Assembly: GCF_019393635.1 (NCBI RefSeq)
Contig: NC_057861.1
Span: forward strand, 658,839,724 to 658,903,723
DNA: 64,000 nucleotides
Direction: 5' to 3'
Source: Dromiciops gliroides
Lineage: Eukaryota > Chordata > Mammalia > Microbiotheria > Microbiotheriidae
Below the pieces are notes generated by a model. The model was not told the DNA's origin and searched no databases. It saw nothing but the letters and a program-made list of their open reading frames with translations. The translations under genes and the position numbers were made by a program. Of the stretch, positions 22,135-32,759 are shown in pieces; position 1 is the first letter of the stretch; each line of letters starts with the position of its first letter.

Positions 22135-23305
22135 GAATTTATTTTATACTTAAAAAGAAAAGCAAACTGCATGATAATAAAGATTTTGTGCACATCTCTC
22201 TGTTCCATTGTGCATATGGAAGTGCTTGCTTTGGCTCATGTTTGTTAATTCAGAGTTTATAAAAATAGAAAAGGGAGGGGGCAGGGAGGAGGGGCCTAGG
22301 GGTAGAGGTCTGGACCAGTCACACAGTGATTGGCCAGGAGGTACAGAGACAAAGCAAATAGGGCACGACTGAGCCAAGAAGCTGAGTAACAGGTTCTAAG
22401 GAATCAATCAAGATTTTCCTTGAGAGTCAACTTCTTCTGAGATGGGGTCTTCATGATGTATGTTCCACCCCGAACGTTCCCTTACTTCATGGACACTGCA
22501 CAGTCTTCCCAAGACATTGAGTATCATAAAACACACCTGCAAATAATATAATATTGGGTCTGCATAGGTCTAGGTAAAGGCTATGGGCAACAAGTTTGCT
22601 GCTGCACATGCCTAGCCAGAAGCCATCTTTTCTTCCGATCCTAGGAGATTAAATTCATTAAACCCAATCTCTCTTCCCTAGTGAGAGAAGGCATTGCTCA
22701 GAGACATGGAACTGAATGTTCTGTTCCCCTCCCTGCTAATGTCTCTTTCCATATAAATATGGGAGGGTAGGTCAGAGTTGTTTCTGTTGTCTGGCCAGAG
22801 GGCACAACTGTTACCATTTTGTGATTAGTTCCTTAAGGCTGATCCATTGTTAACACTTTCCCAAACACCCTAACCATCTTACAAATAACTTGAATTTTCT
22901 GAGAACTAAAGTTCTAGACTTAGACTTGGACAGATCACAAGGAACTTCTAATACCAACATGTCTGTATTTCACCCTTATTCAGGGTGAAATATCAGAACT
23001 TAGCTGGTTTCTGACACTCCACAATGGGTATTTAAGCTAGCTCATTTAGGAACAACCAAAAAGCACTGCGAATACAACATAACTTTATTTCAAGCATATA
23101 AAAACACAAACAGGACCTGCCAGAGCAGTAGCAAGCTTGATAGAACCATTCTTCTTTTCCCTTTGCAGAGGCTTCTCTTCTACTCCTCCCTCCCCCCCCT
23201 TATCTCTGTATAAATAATCTCATCCTATCAAAAGGGAAAGTCTCAATAACAAATGGAGTAGGAGAATTTTGGTGGAGTCACTATCTGTATTTCTTAGCAT
23301 GGTAT
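22135..23305. other. Unassigned single-copy-looking sequence
   Basis: No gene, RNA or clear repeat. A CArG-like CCATATAAATATGG occurs at about 22750; I attach no function to it. Confidence 0.35.
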
Positions 23306-23309
23306 GTCT

Positions 23310-23745
23310 CCCCAGCAGAAAGTGGCAAATAATAGTCCCTGCCCTCAAGAAATTTACAATCTAATGGGAGAAGACAACATGCAAGTTTGCTATTGTATAC
23401 TTTTTTTCTGCTTTTGCATACTTTTTGTATCCCCAGACATTATATCGCTTGCTCTGTATATAATACATACATATATGTGTACATAATATGTATATATGTA
23501 GTGTGTATATTATAGCTTGCTTTGTGTGTATATAGGTATACAAAGCAAGCTATATACAGCATAAATAAGAAATAATTAAAAGAGGGAAAGCACTGGAATT
23601 AAGAAGAATTAGGGAAGGTTTCCTGTAGAAGATAGGATTTTAGTTGGGACAACAGACTAACTTCTCTGGGTCTGAGGTTTGTCATATGAAAAATGAGAGG
23701 GTTGGACTCAGTGACCTCCAGCTCTAAAGCTATGATCCCATGATG
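23310..23745 (+). repeat. Ancient repeat 'B' copy 3 joined to MIR
   Basis: 'AGTCCCTGCCCTCAAGAAATTTACAATCTAATGGGAG' and 'AGAAATAATTAAAAGAGGGAAAGCACTGGAATTAAGAAG' are repeat B. A MIR tail follows (GAGAGGGTTGGACTCAGTGACC). A TA/TG-rich patch interrupts it at 23450-23540. Confidence 0.65.
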
Positions 23746-23984
23746 CTATCTTCTATCTTTTTATGGTCAATGCTGTTTCTCTGGGGTTTCTCTCTCATCC
23801 TAGAGATAACCATACTGGGCAATAATATGTTAACCTAATTACAATGGAGGGACTTTTACTTCACATCCTGGGATGATAGAAGCTCCATTAGTTCACACTC
23901 CTCAAAGCAATGCAACCCTAACTGACTTTTCATTTTGTTAACCATTTACGATCCGGACTTTAATGCCTCTTTGCCCTTGTTCAG

Positions 23985-24290
23985 CAATTTTCCAACAACT
24001 GGAAATGTCTTACTTCTGCATTTGCACCTCTTGAAATCCCTGTCCTATTACCATCTCCTTAATGTAGACTTCCAAGATCCTCCTCACTGAACTTGTTCTT
24101 GCCTCTCCTCTACTGCAATATGTTGTACCTTACCTTATGATATTTATCTCCATCTTATTCAAGCTACCTTATCTAAGTTCTCCAAATAAAGCAATAGTTC
24201 CATGAGGTCACTGATTGTGTCTTATTCCTCTTTGAATCTCTTTAGTACCTAGCAGGAAGGGTATTCAATAAATAGCTGAGCTGCGGAATT
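23985..24290 (+). repeat. L2 3' end
   Basis: 'TTCTGCATTTGCACCTCTTGAAATCCC', 'CATGAGGTCACTGATTGTG' and 'CCTAGCAGGAAGGGTATTCAATAAATAG' follow the L2 3' order. Confidence 0.65.
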
Positions 24291-24559
24291 GAATTGAACT
24301 GAATACACAGGTAAGCTTCACCTACTCTCTATTTCTGGTTCATGTCTCTCTTTTATTGCCTGAATCAGAACCATGAAGTTGGGAGACTTTTTGTGACTAG
24401 TTGAGAATATAGTTAGAGAACATCAAATGAAAGGAAGGCTAATATCCAAAATTAGTCTACTCACTGATGTAAATAGTTGCAGCTGGGGGTAGGGCTGAGT
24501 GGAAAACAGCTAATAGAAAGAAAAATACTGAGAGAAGCCACACGGTACAGGGGGAACAA

Positions 24560-24790
24560 GAATGGGAAATGGAGATAAAAGATCTGGCCTTTAGGAGTAG
24601 GCTTAGTGTACTTACTGGGTGAGTGAACTTGGGTAACATTTCATCTCTCTGGGCTGCAATTTCTTCATGTATAAGATGTAGTTAATAATATTTGTCTTAC
24701 CTAGGTTACTGAGTGGTCGTGGGGGAAGAAGCAATGTAAACTACAAAGGCCAATATTAATAGGCTATTTTTCCTGCTATTAGAATAATAA
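24560..24790 (+). repeat. MIR/MON-type SINE remnant
   Basis: 'TGAACTTGGGTAACATTTCATCTCTCTGGGCTGCAATTTCTTCATG' and 'TTACTGAGTGGTCGTGGG' are in SINE order, strongly diverged. Confidence 0.55.
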
Positions 24791-24894
24791 TATTATATAT
24801 AACCGAGACAAGAAGACCCTGCATAGCTGAAATTCTGATGGGACTACAAAGAATAATATGAATTAGTTATAGAGACATTTTATGCCTTTCATCA

Positions 24895-25440
24895 AATCTA
24901 TCAATCTTTTAACATTAAGAGTCTACTCTGTATCAAGCACTTGTGCTAAAAGGATTAAAAAAAAAAGGCAAAAGACGGTCCCTGCCCTTAAGGAGTTTAC
25001 AATCTAATCGGAGATACACCAGACAAATACATATAAACAAGCTATATACTGGGTAAATAGGAAATAATGGAAAGGGAGGGCAACTAAAATTAAGAGGGGT
25101 TAGGCTTTTAGGATAGGATTTTAGTTGAGACCGTGGAAGGCAGGGAAGGCAGGAGGAAATAAGGAGGGAAGGCACTCTAGGCCTGAGGGACAGCCAAGAA
25201 AAATGTCTAGAATCTGGAGATAATGTCTTGTTTGAGTCCCAGTGTCACTAGATTGAAGAATACATGGTAGGGAGTAGGGTGTAAGAACACTGGAAAGACA
25301 GGAGAGGGCTAGGTTTTTAAGTGCTTTAAACACCAAGCAGAGGATTTTGTATTTAATCCTGAAGACAATAGGGAGCCACTGGAGTTTACTAAGAAGGTTA
25401 TATGGTCAGACCTGTGTTTTAGGAAAATCACTTTAAACAA
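24895..25440 (+). repeat. Ancient repeat 'B' copy 4 (best preserved)
   Basis: It runs from 'AAGAGTCTACTCTGTATCAAGCAC' through 'CCTGCCCTTAAGGAGTTTACAATCTAATCGG', 'GGGAACACTGGAAAG'-like sequence and 'GGGAGCCACTGGAGTTTACTAAG' to 'GACCTGTGTTTTAGGAAAATCACTTT'. It serves as the in-window reference for the other copies. Confidence 0.65.
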
Positions 25441-25834
25441 CTAAGGTAAAGGAATATTAAAAGGAATAATAAAAGAGAATATGCAAATGGATGTGACGTG
25501 ATCAAAGTCTGTTCTAGCTCCAATAATGCAAATCACAGCCCATCCATGCTTTGCCCATATTGTACTACTTTTATCTATAACCTCCAATTTGAAAAAAAGA
25601 GTATCAATATAAAGAAAGGTACATGATTGCATAATCTTTTGTTTGTAATACCTTGACAGAGGGCTGTGACAAAAAAAATTAATTACATATTATAGGTTTG
25701 TCACTTAAAATTTGTTAAGAAGGAGTAACTATAACTTTTTTGGTTAATATAGTTGGATGGTTTAGAAATATTTCTTTAAAATCGCTCCAACTGGAAGGAA
25801 ACAAAGACTTCTGACATAAAATAGTAGCTTTACA

Positions 25835-26035
25835 ATATAAAACTGTTTCCTCACAATAATCCTATGAGGTAAGCAGTACAGATATTATCCACATTTTATG
25901 GATTAGTAAACAGGCTCAGAAAGATTACATGATTTGTTCAAAGCCACAGACACACTGTTGTATGTGTAACATGAGCCAACATTCAAACTCAAGTCTTCTG
26001 ACTATGGATCTAATATTCTTTTCACTATCCCATGA
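25835..26035 (-). repeat. MIR-type SINE, reversed
   Basis: 'CCTATGAGGTAAGCAGTACAGATATTATCC', 'GATTACATGATTTGTTCAAAGCCACA' and 'AACTCAAGTCTTCTGACT'. Confidence 0.75.
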
Positions 26036-26039
26036 TGAG

Positions 26040-27480
26040 ATTGTCAAGGGAAAGCATAAAGAAAAATGGCCACAGACAGAAACTTAGTAAATAGCTACCT
26101 TACATGTTAAGGAAGAAGAAATGGAGCCAGTGAAGGGAATGGTGAAACAGAAGAACAGTAAAAGGGAAGAACCAGAGAGCATATCAAGAATGGGGTCAAA
26201 TGCTTTAAAAGGTCAAGGAAGATAATGATTGAGAAAGACCATTCAATTTGGCAATTATTATTTCACTGATTACTTTTGTAGTAACAGGTCTAATAGAATG
26301 TTAAAGACAAAAAAATTAAGATAAATAATTGTGAAAAATGGGAGTTTTAAATGTAGCCGTTTCCTAAAGAATTTCAGTGGTGAAAAGGAAAATAATGTGA
26401 CTAAAATGTAGTGGTAAGGAAAAAGGTGGAGAGAGGTCTTTTTCTTTTTTTAAAGGACTGAAGAGACTTAAGTATATTGTAGACAGAAAAAGGGGAGCCA
26501 GTGAAAAGTAAAAGGTTTAAGATACATGATGGAGTTGACTGATGAGCACCTAATAGAAAAGGTAAATGAGATGAAAAGCTGGTTTATAGAGTTAAAGAAT
26601 GAATTCATATTTAGTGTTATCTGGTAATTTTTTTTTCATAAAATCAAATAATCATTTTTCAAAGTACTATAAATTTAAAGTTCTGTATATCTGTCTAAAG
26701 TTAACATGCCTAATGAAGCAAGAAAGACCAATTACTAAATTCATTTATTGGTATCCTGGTTACATGCATAATATAAAGTATAATTCCTTAAATGAAATGT
26801 TCTACCTTTGTTGAAACAAAAGTGTTTGAATTTCCTAATTATGTATATATTTTACATTGATGTTTAAAATAGAGACCTAGTATTCATCAATACTTCCTAG
26901 CAACATTTAAGCTGGGAAATTATCATCCTTACGTTGCAAACATAAAAAGAATCCTAATCATGGATTTGCTAATTTTTCTTCTCTATTAATATATATCAGT
27001 CAGTTTTCTAGTTATTAGCTATAAGGCATATCTAAATTTCATAGCTGTTTGATTTTCTTTATGTTTATTTAAAGCTCTTTTCAATTAGTAAGAATATTCA
27101 ACAAATCTGACACTTAAAATTTGCTATTCATTATTTTATATTTTAGTGTCTTTAATCAATGCTTTTGCAAAGTGCTGCTCATAAGACTTGTCAGAATTTG
27201 CAAACAGCATAGAATCTTAAAAGTACCCTTTTCATGATATTTAGGTTTAGGCAACAAATTGGGGCAGACATGTATAACAGAGCCTTATTTTTTCTTAGAA
27301 ACTCTCATATTCTTTCCTTCCTCAAAAGAATTGTGTTCTATTATCTTGGCTTTAAGATTTAAGTATTTAACAGAAAAATTGTAAAACTTCATAATGTTTT
27401 TGATTTGTTTTCTTATAAAGTAAATGTACAAAGTCAAAGCTACTTTATGTGAATAAGAGGAACATTTTTGTTGTTCTTTT
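26040..27480. other. AT-rich unassigned sequence
   Basis: No supported gene. Weak repeat B similarity at about 26100-26240. The rest is AT-rich with no recognisable frame or motif. Confidence 0.35.
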
Positions 27481-27484
27481 GTTG

Positions 27485-27840
27485 TTATTAGTAGAGCCAA
27501 CTCTAGGTGACCCTGTGGACCATACTGTCTGTCCCTGCGGTTTTTCTTGCAAAGATACTAGAGTGACTTACCATTTCCTTCTTCAATGGATTAAGGCAGA
27601 GGTCAAGTAACTTGCCCAGGGTCACACAGCTACTGTCTAAGGCTGGATTTGAACTCAGGTCTTCATGACTCCAGGCAGGCCTCCCGAATTTTATCAACTA
27701 AGCCACCTACCTGCCTCCTAGGCAAACAGGGGTTTGACTTGCCCAAGGTCACATAGCTGGTAAGTATCTGAGGCTTATTTGAATTCAGGTATTTCTGACT
27801 CCAGGCCCAGTTCTCTATCCACTGAGTCATCTAAGTGCTT
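27485..27840 (-). repeat. Two reversed MAR-type tRNA SINE pieces
   Basis: The first (about 27485-27720) has the long MAR layout: 'GGTGACCCTGTGGACC', 'GCAAAGATACTAGAGTGACTTACCATTTCC', then the tRNA-like head in reverse. The second (about 27720-27840) keeps only the head part (TTGCCCAAGGTCACATAGCTGG). Confidence 0.75.
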
Positions 27841-28012
27841 CTGCTGTTATTTTATACTTAAATAATAATAGTAGCTTGTGTACAATAAGTAGTTATTTCT
27901 TCCATTCAAATCCCTAAATTGGAAAGCTAAACTATTTCTCCCAAAAGTGAAATGCTGTACTGCAACAATGCACTATTAAATTTGACAATATTCCAATTCT
28001 GGCACTAGACTC

Positions 28013-28384
28013 TTACAATTCGACCAGTCTAAACAGGGTAGAGTTAACAAAGATGGGCAGGAACTGTAAAACAGAAGGTTTGAAATCTGGGCTCTTAGGA
28101 AAAGTCCCTTTAGATAATTTAATTTGGATATTTCTGAACGAACCACTAAAGTGTTTTATCATCATGGACAACATGAGCTGCAAGAACAAACAGTATAGCA
28201 GAACAAGAGATGTTTTGAAGAAGGTTTTAAACACTGATCTGTATAAAATGACCAGCGATCGAATATCACTAGTTCTTTGAATGGCACCGAGTGCAATGTA
28301 ATCTCTGGCCAAGAATGTTGGATTCTCAAATACAACAGTCAGCAGTTTTCTTTTTCTGACAGAGACCCTGGCTTTCCAGTGCAA
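28013..28384 (-). CDS. Unassigned 123-codon open frame (doubtful)
   Basis: A minus-strand ORF in sequence with no repeat I recognise. The predicted product has a basic N-terminus, a mid-protein hydrophobic stretch (LVLLYCLFLQLML, about residues 61-73) and no domain I can name. An overlapping plus-strand frame (28053-28280) is equally anonymous. There is no splice, promoter or polyadenylation context to favour coding, so chance is the default explanation. Confidence 0.15.
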   Translation of the reverse strand: MHWKARVSVRKRKLLTVVFENPTFLARDYIALGAIQRTSDIRSLVILYRSVFKTFFKTSLVLLYCLFLQLMLSMMIKHFSGSFRNIQIKLSKGTFPKSPDFKPSVLQFLPIFVNSTLFRLVEL

Positions 28385-28838
28385 CTATGTGACAGCCACA
28401 GGTGCTGTCAACAATCACAGCAATCATTGAAGTCATGAATCCTTTCCAGATAATTCTCTATTAAAGGGCAATGTAGACTAAATCTACTAGTTATTCAATT
28501 ACATGGAATTTACAGTGAAGCATCTCAGGACTCCACAGAGTGGAAAACCACATGGGCACCTCAGGTTTGGAAGCTAGAAAAATAATCTCACAGTAATCTC
28601 ACAGTAATGAACACTACAATGAAGGTTGTACTGGAGTGACATTTATATAAACTCTAATTTTTTTTCTTTAAGTCTTATTAATATTTAATATATGTCCCAC
28701 TAACTACTGTGTCTAACATATCTGGTATAGTGTGTGATTCTGCTTGGTATAATGAACTACATGATGCTATCTCACAAGCATATTAAACACTATCTATAAG
28801 GCACTTCAAGTATGTGATAAATCAGTGGTGTCACGGAT

Positions 28839-28870
28839 CTATTTACCATTTATCTGCAAATGGTAAATAG
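28839..28870. other. Perfect 13-bp inverted repeat
   Basis: CTATTTACCATTT (28839-28851) is separated by ATCTGC from its exact complement (28858-28870). It could fold as a hairpin; no function is claimed. Confidence 0.9.
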
Positions 28871-28970
28871 CAATAAAGAGAAAAGCTAAAGAAAAAGTTA
28901 ACTGAAGGTAAAGATATATGGTCAAAGTTGTACATTCTTATTTTTAAGGATTAACTAGTTAAAAGTTAAG

Positions 28971-29123
28971 GGGCAGGGGGCAGCTAGATAGCGCAGTGGA
29001 TAGAGCACCGGCCCTGGAGTCAGGAGTACCTGAGTTCAAATCGGGCCTCAGACACTTAACACTTACTAGCTGTGTGACCCTGGGCAAGTCACTTAACCCC
29101 AATTGCCTCACTAAAAAAAAAAA
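28971..29123 (+). repeat. WSINE1 SINE, first of a pair
   Basis: Sense copy with a slightly scrambled start (GGGGCAGGGGGCAGC). Target duplication AAAAGTTAAG at 28961-28970 and 29124-29133. Confidence 0.92.
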
Positions 29124-29141
29124 AAAAGTTAAGTTAAATGG

Positions 29142-29294
29142 GGGCAGCTAGGTGGCTCAGTGGATAGACCACCAGCCCTGGAGTCAGGAGGATCTGAGTT
29201 CAAATCCAACCTCAGACACTTAACACTTACTAGCTGTGTGACCTTGGGCAAGTCACTTAACCCTCATTGCCTAACCAAAAAAAAAACAAAAACA
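29142..29294 (+). repeat. WSINE1 SINE, second of a pair
   Basis: Sense copy with an exact 18-bp target duplication AAAAGTTAAGTTAAATGG (29124-29141 and 29295-29312). Its left duplication overlaps the right duplication of the first SINE. Confidence 0.94.
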
Positions 29295-29312
29295 AAAGTT
29301 AAGTTAAATGGA

Positions 29313-30730
29313 GATTAACTAGTTGACTAATCAAAAAATCAGCTCCTGGCTCCTGAGGGATGCATTATTATCAAATGGATTCAGTTCAGTTAAAATATTA
29401 TTAAGTATTTACCATGTGCTAAATACTATTTTAGGCACTGAGGAAAATAAAAATATAAATGAGTCTATCCTTCCTCCCAAGGAGTTTATACTACATTGTA
29501 TTGAGGAGATGTATTTTAGCATTATTTTCATATGAAACCTATTCATTACTTTTTCAGCTTGCTTTATATCTGAAAATGTTAAATTTTCAAAATAATTTAC
29601 CGATACTTGTGTTAGATAGCCACGTGAAGTACTTTATAGAGATCAGTGTATCACAGATCCCCCAAACTAACCAAAAAGGAGATATTCATTCCTGGGTAAC
29701 AAATGTCTGTTAGAATTTTTATTGCTCAACAATCATCAGAAAGGCATAAAACAGGACTAAATTAAGATATGGTGTTTGAATGAAAACAAAACAGCCTGAA
29801 ATGAGACAATGAAGACGAGAATATCTAACTGCATAACAGAAATTGTTTAAACCGAGTTGATGAATTTCTATAAAAACTGTAGTTCAAAATTTACACCTAG
29901 CAATTTTCTCCCTCAATTCCACTAGTGAACAATTGCTCTACATTGGTAGATGTGGAAAGGAATGCTTGTCATATTATGAATAGCTGGCAACACATCACAG
30001 ATGAGAAGTAATGCTGTGATGGGGCATTAGGCCCAAGGCTCATTAAAATTTCAGAAGTGGTCCTGTGCTTCACCTTCCCTACTTGTAATAAATGGGTTGT
30101 TTTCCTGACTAACTACTACTATTTCTTTTCTCAGGCTCTCCTTGCCTTTAGCCTGGTGGTACCAGAACTTTAGTACTGGCACAGTGCTTAGGTGGTCTGG
30201 GTTTGTTTGAAAAAAGTAGAGAAACCATCAGTATAAGGCATGTGAAGATGAAGTTACAGTTCATATATTTGAGAAGAAAACAGAAAATCGACATGGTGTT
30301 TTACTGCATTGATAAAGCCAGTTTTCTGGTAATCAGAAATTTTCACAGTGACTACCTCTTTTCTAATCCAGTTAATTGCAGTGCCCCAGACAATCACTGC
30401 ATTCAGTGTTAACTACAGTTAACAGTATTGGTTCAGGCATTTTTTTTTCCAGTTAATAGTATTGGAAAAAGGAGTCCCATATAAATTACACTATCTCTTT
30501 GAAAACATCCGGTGTTTTTTCTGCAGTTGGTTTTACCTGTTTAGCAAAGAACAATTAAAAGGACAATTAAAATATATTCCCTATAGCAATGAAAACATGG
30601 GTCTCTACTTTCCCACCCTACCACCAAAAGAATCCCAACCAACGAACCTAACCTTTCATGTATTGTTAATGCTCTGTCATTGACAACTCCAAGCTGTCTG
30701 TATTTTTGAATCTTTTGGATATATTCTAAT
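29313..30730. other. Mostly unassigned sequence
   Basis: A short repeat B piece lies at about 29390-29500 (TTAAGTATTTACCATGTGCTAAATAC). The rest, including frames at 30203-30683, has no recognisable protein. The near-repeat AGTTAACAGTATTGG / AGTTAATAGTATTGG occurs near 30418 and 30453. Confidence 0.35.
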
Positions 30731-30734
30731 CCAG

Positions 30735-30975
30735 TATAGAGAGAGGGTGGTACAGGGAAAAGAAAACTGGATGTAGCCTTAGGCAACCAAGTTCCACTAG
30801 AGCTGTGGGTGACTTTGGGCAAATCACCTCACCACCCAGTCCTTAGTTTTTTCACCTATAAAATGGAGATAATTCATATACTATGTACCTCAAGTACTAT
30901 GTATGATATCATCATTTATTAACTGAGGACTACCAAGAGCTATTCGTTAATACATTAATATGAGCTACAATTATT
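30735..30975 (+). repeat. MIR SINE
   Basis: 'GTGGTACAGGGAAAAGAAAACTGG', 'TGGGTGACTTTGGGCAAATCACCTC' and 'TTTTTTCACCTATAAAATGGAG'. Confidence 0.75.
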
Positions 30976-31379
30976 ATACTGGATGATTGTCCTTCAATGG
31001 TTCACTTGCAACACACAGGCTCAAAGAATTCCTCTGAAGAGCTGTCTCATTATTCTGATGAGCAGTCAGGCCAACATAAATTGTAAACACACAACATAAA
31101 ATCTAACCTGAATTATATAAAACTTTGCTCAGTCAATATTATAGATAAGCTGTGATATTAAACAAGGAAGTAGAACTGTTGGTGGCATGTCTACTTTCAT
31201 TTATGACAATTCAAATGAAAGAGAATCAGTATACTCTACTAATAGAGAATGCCTCAATTTTACCCCCCATAAAGTCACTAATTAAAAAACAAAATTTACC
31301 ATTTAAAATAAATGGCATTTATTTATGTAGGGTTTTAGGTCTTATAAAACAATTAAAATGTATTATATCTCGTTTGATC

Positions 31380-31595
31380 CTCACAACTTTGAGAAGTTAT
31401 CATAGTTATCATCATCATCATTATTTTACAAATGAGGAAACTGAAACTGATTTTGACTTGTCCAAGGTCATACAGCTATTAGATGCAGCTAGGGGGTACC
31501 AGGGATAGAGGTCAGGAAGACTTCAGCTTGAATCCTGCCTCAGACACTTAACTATCTGTGTGACTCTAAGCGAGTCACACAATCTCTCTAAGGGA
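31380..31595. repeat. Reversed MIR followed by a diverged sense tRNA SINE
   Basis: 31380-31487 is a reversed MIR (ACAAATGAGGAAACTGAAACTG, TTGTCCAAGGTCATACAGC). 31488-31595 is a sense tRNA-SINE head (GCAGCTAGGGGGTACCAGGGATAGAGG ... TGTGTGACTCTAAGCGAGTC). Confidence 0.65.
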
Positions 31596-31599
31596 AAGG

Positions 31600-32201
31600 A
31601 AAGGGGATGAAGAGGACCCTGACGTATGATTTTCAAGAAGCCGGGAATTTTACAAGAAAGAGGGAAAAGCAGAATACATGGCAGATGTGGAGGGCCATAT
31701 AGACAAATGTACAGAGGCAGGAGATAGAATAACGTTCATGAGGATTAGCTTAGCAAAGGAGGCTGATCAGAAGAGAAAGTATAGAAATGGAAGTAATATG
31801 AAATAAGACTGGAATAAGTGGAGGCTAGATTGTGGAGGCCTTTAAATGACAGAATGAGAAAACTATATTTTGTCCTAGAGGCAAAGTGGCCATTGAAAAT
31901 TGTTGGGTATAGAGAGGGTTAGAGAATGAGGTGATATGGTAAGAAATATGTTTTAGAAATACTAATTTGGCAGCTGTTTGGAGAATTGGCAAGGGGCAAG
32001 ACTGGACACAGAGAAATCAGTTAAGAGCCTACTGCAACAGTATAGGCAAAAGGTGACAAAGGTCTGAACTGGTTAGATACTGTGTAAATGGAGATGGGGT
32101 ACAGATTCAAGAAAATAATGTGGCAATAGGCCTTACCAGACCTAGTAACTGATTGGATATGGGAGGTGTAGGAGAGGGAAGAGTCAAGGACAAGTCCAAG
32201 G
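31600..32201 (+). repeat. Ancient repeat 'B' copy 5, left part
   Basis: It includes 'GAATTTTACAAGAAAGAGG', 'GGAAGTAATATGAAATAAGACTGG', 'AGATTGTGGAGGCCTTTAAATG' and 'GAGTCAAGGACAAGTCCAAGG'. The sequence resumes at 36011 after the LTR element, giving a clear empty-site reading. Confidence 0.65.
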
Positions 32202-32626
32202 TGTAACGATTGGAATAACGCCACCTGCTGGATACTTACTGTAGAAGAGTTCTGCCCATGAAGGGAAGGTCTTTGAGGGCAAGACCAGGAGTCTTTTCTT
32301 CAGGAGTCAGGAAGTGACGCGGACTAGTGGGAGGAGGAAGGAAGAGACTGGCGCTCAGTCTCGGGCTCTTTCCTTTGGACTCTGGTGGAGAGCGGAGCTA
32401 GAAATGTGCTCTCCCTTTAATAGATAGGAATCTAGGCTGGAGAGCGGAGCTAGAAATGTGCTCTCCCTTTAATAGCTAGGAATTTAGGCCTTTTTCTCTC
32501 TCTTTACCAAATTCTTATTCTCCTTAATAAATGCTTAAAAGTCTAACTCTTGCTAAAGCTTATAATTTATTGGCGACCACTCATTAGATATTTTAGACAG
32601 TTTAGCTAGAATTTTAACCCTTAACA
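32202..32626 (+). repeat. 5' LTR
   Basis: 425 bp. It equals the 3' LTR plus a 52-bp tandem duplication (32387-32438 and 32439-32490). AATAAA at 32526-32531 marks the R region. No clear TATA box. Apart from the duplication I count only about three base differences from the 3' LTR, clustered just before the terminal CTTAACA. Confidence 0.93.
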
Positions 32627-32690
32627 GATGGCTGACCACGAAGAGGAAAGCTAAACTTCAGTCTTCTGATCTTCTGGTTGGGTAAGAAAT
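32627..32690 (+). promoter_or_regulatory. Putative primer-binding site and splice donor
   Basis: TGGCTGACCACGAAGAGG begins two bases after the 5' LTR (32629), the right place and right TGG start for a tRNA primer site; the tRNA is not identified. TTGG|GTAAGAAAT at about 32681 resembles a retroviral major splice donor. Both are inferred from position and sequence only. Confidence 0.5.
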
Positions 32691-32759
32691 TTCCCCTCCC
32701 TCTCCCTTTAACTGCTAAGTACTGGAGTACTGGCTGTGTTTTCCTTTAAATTTTTTCAA

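Noticed and set aside
22748..22763. CArG-box-like CCATATAAATATGG
   Set aside because: A single short motif without promoter context is not evidence of function.
32736..32759. Eight residues upstream of the ATG in the LTR-element ORF
   Set aside because: The upstream start would be GTG; the first ATG (32760) is in better context, so the frame was shortened.
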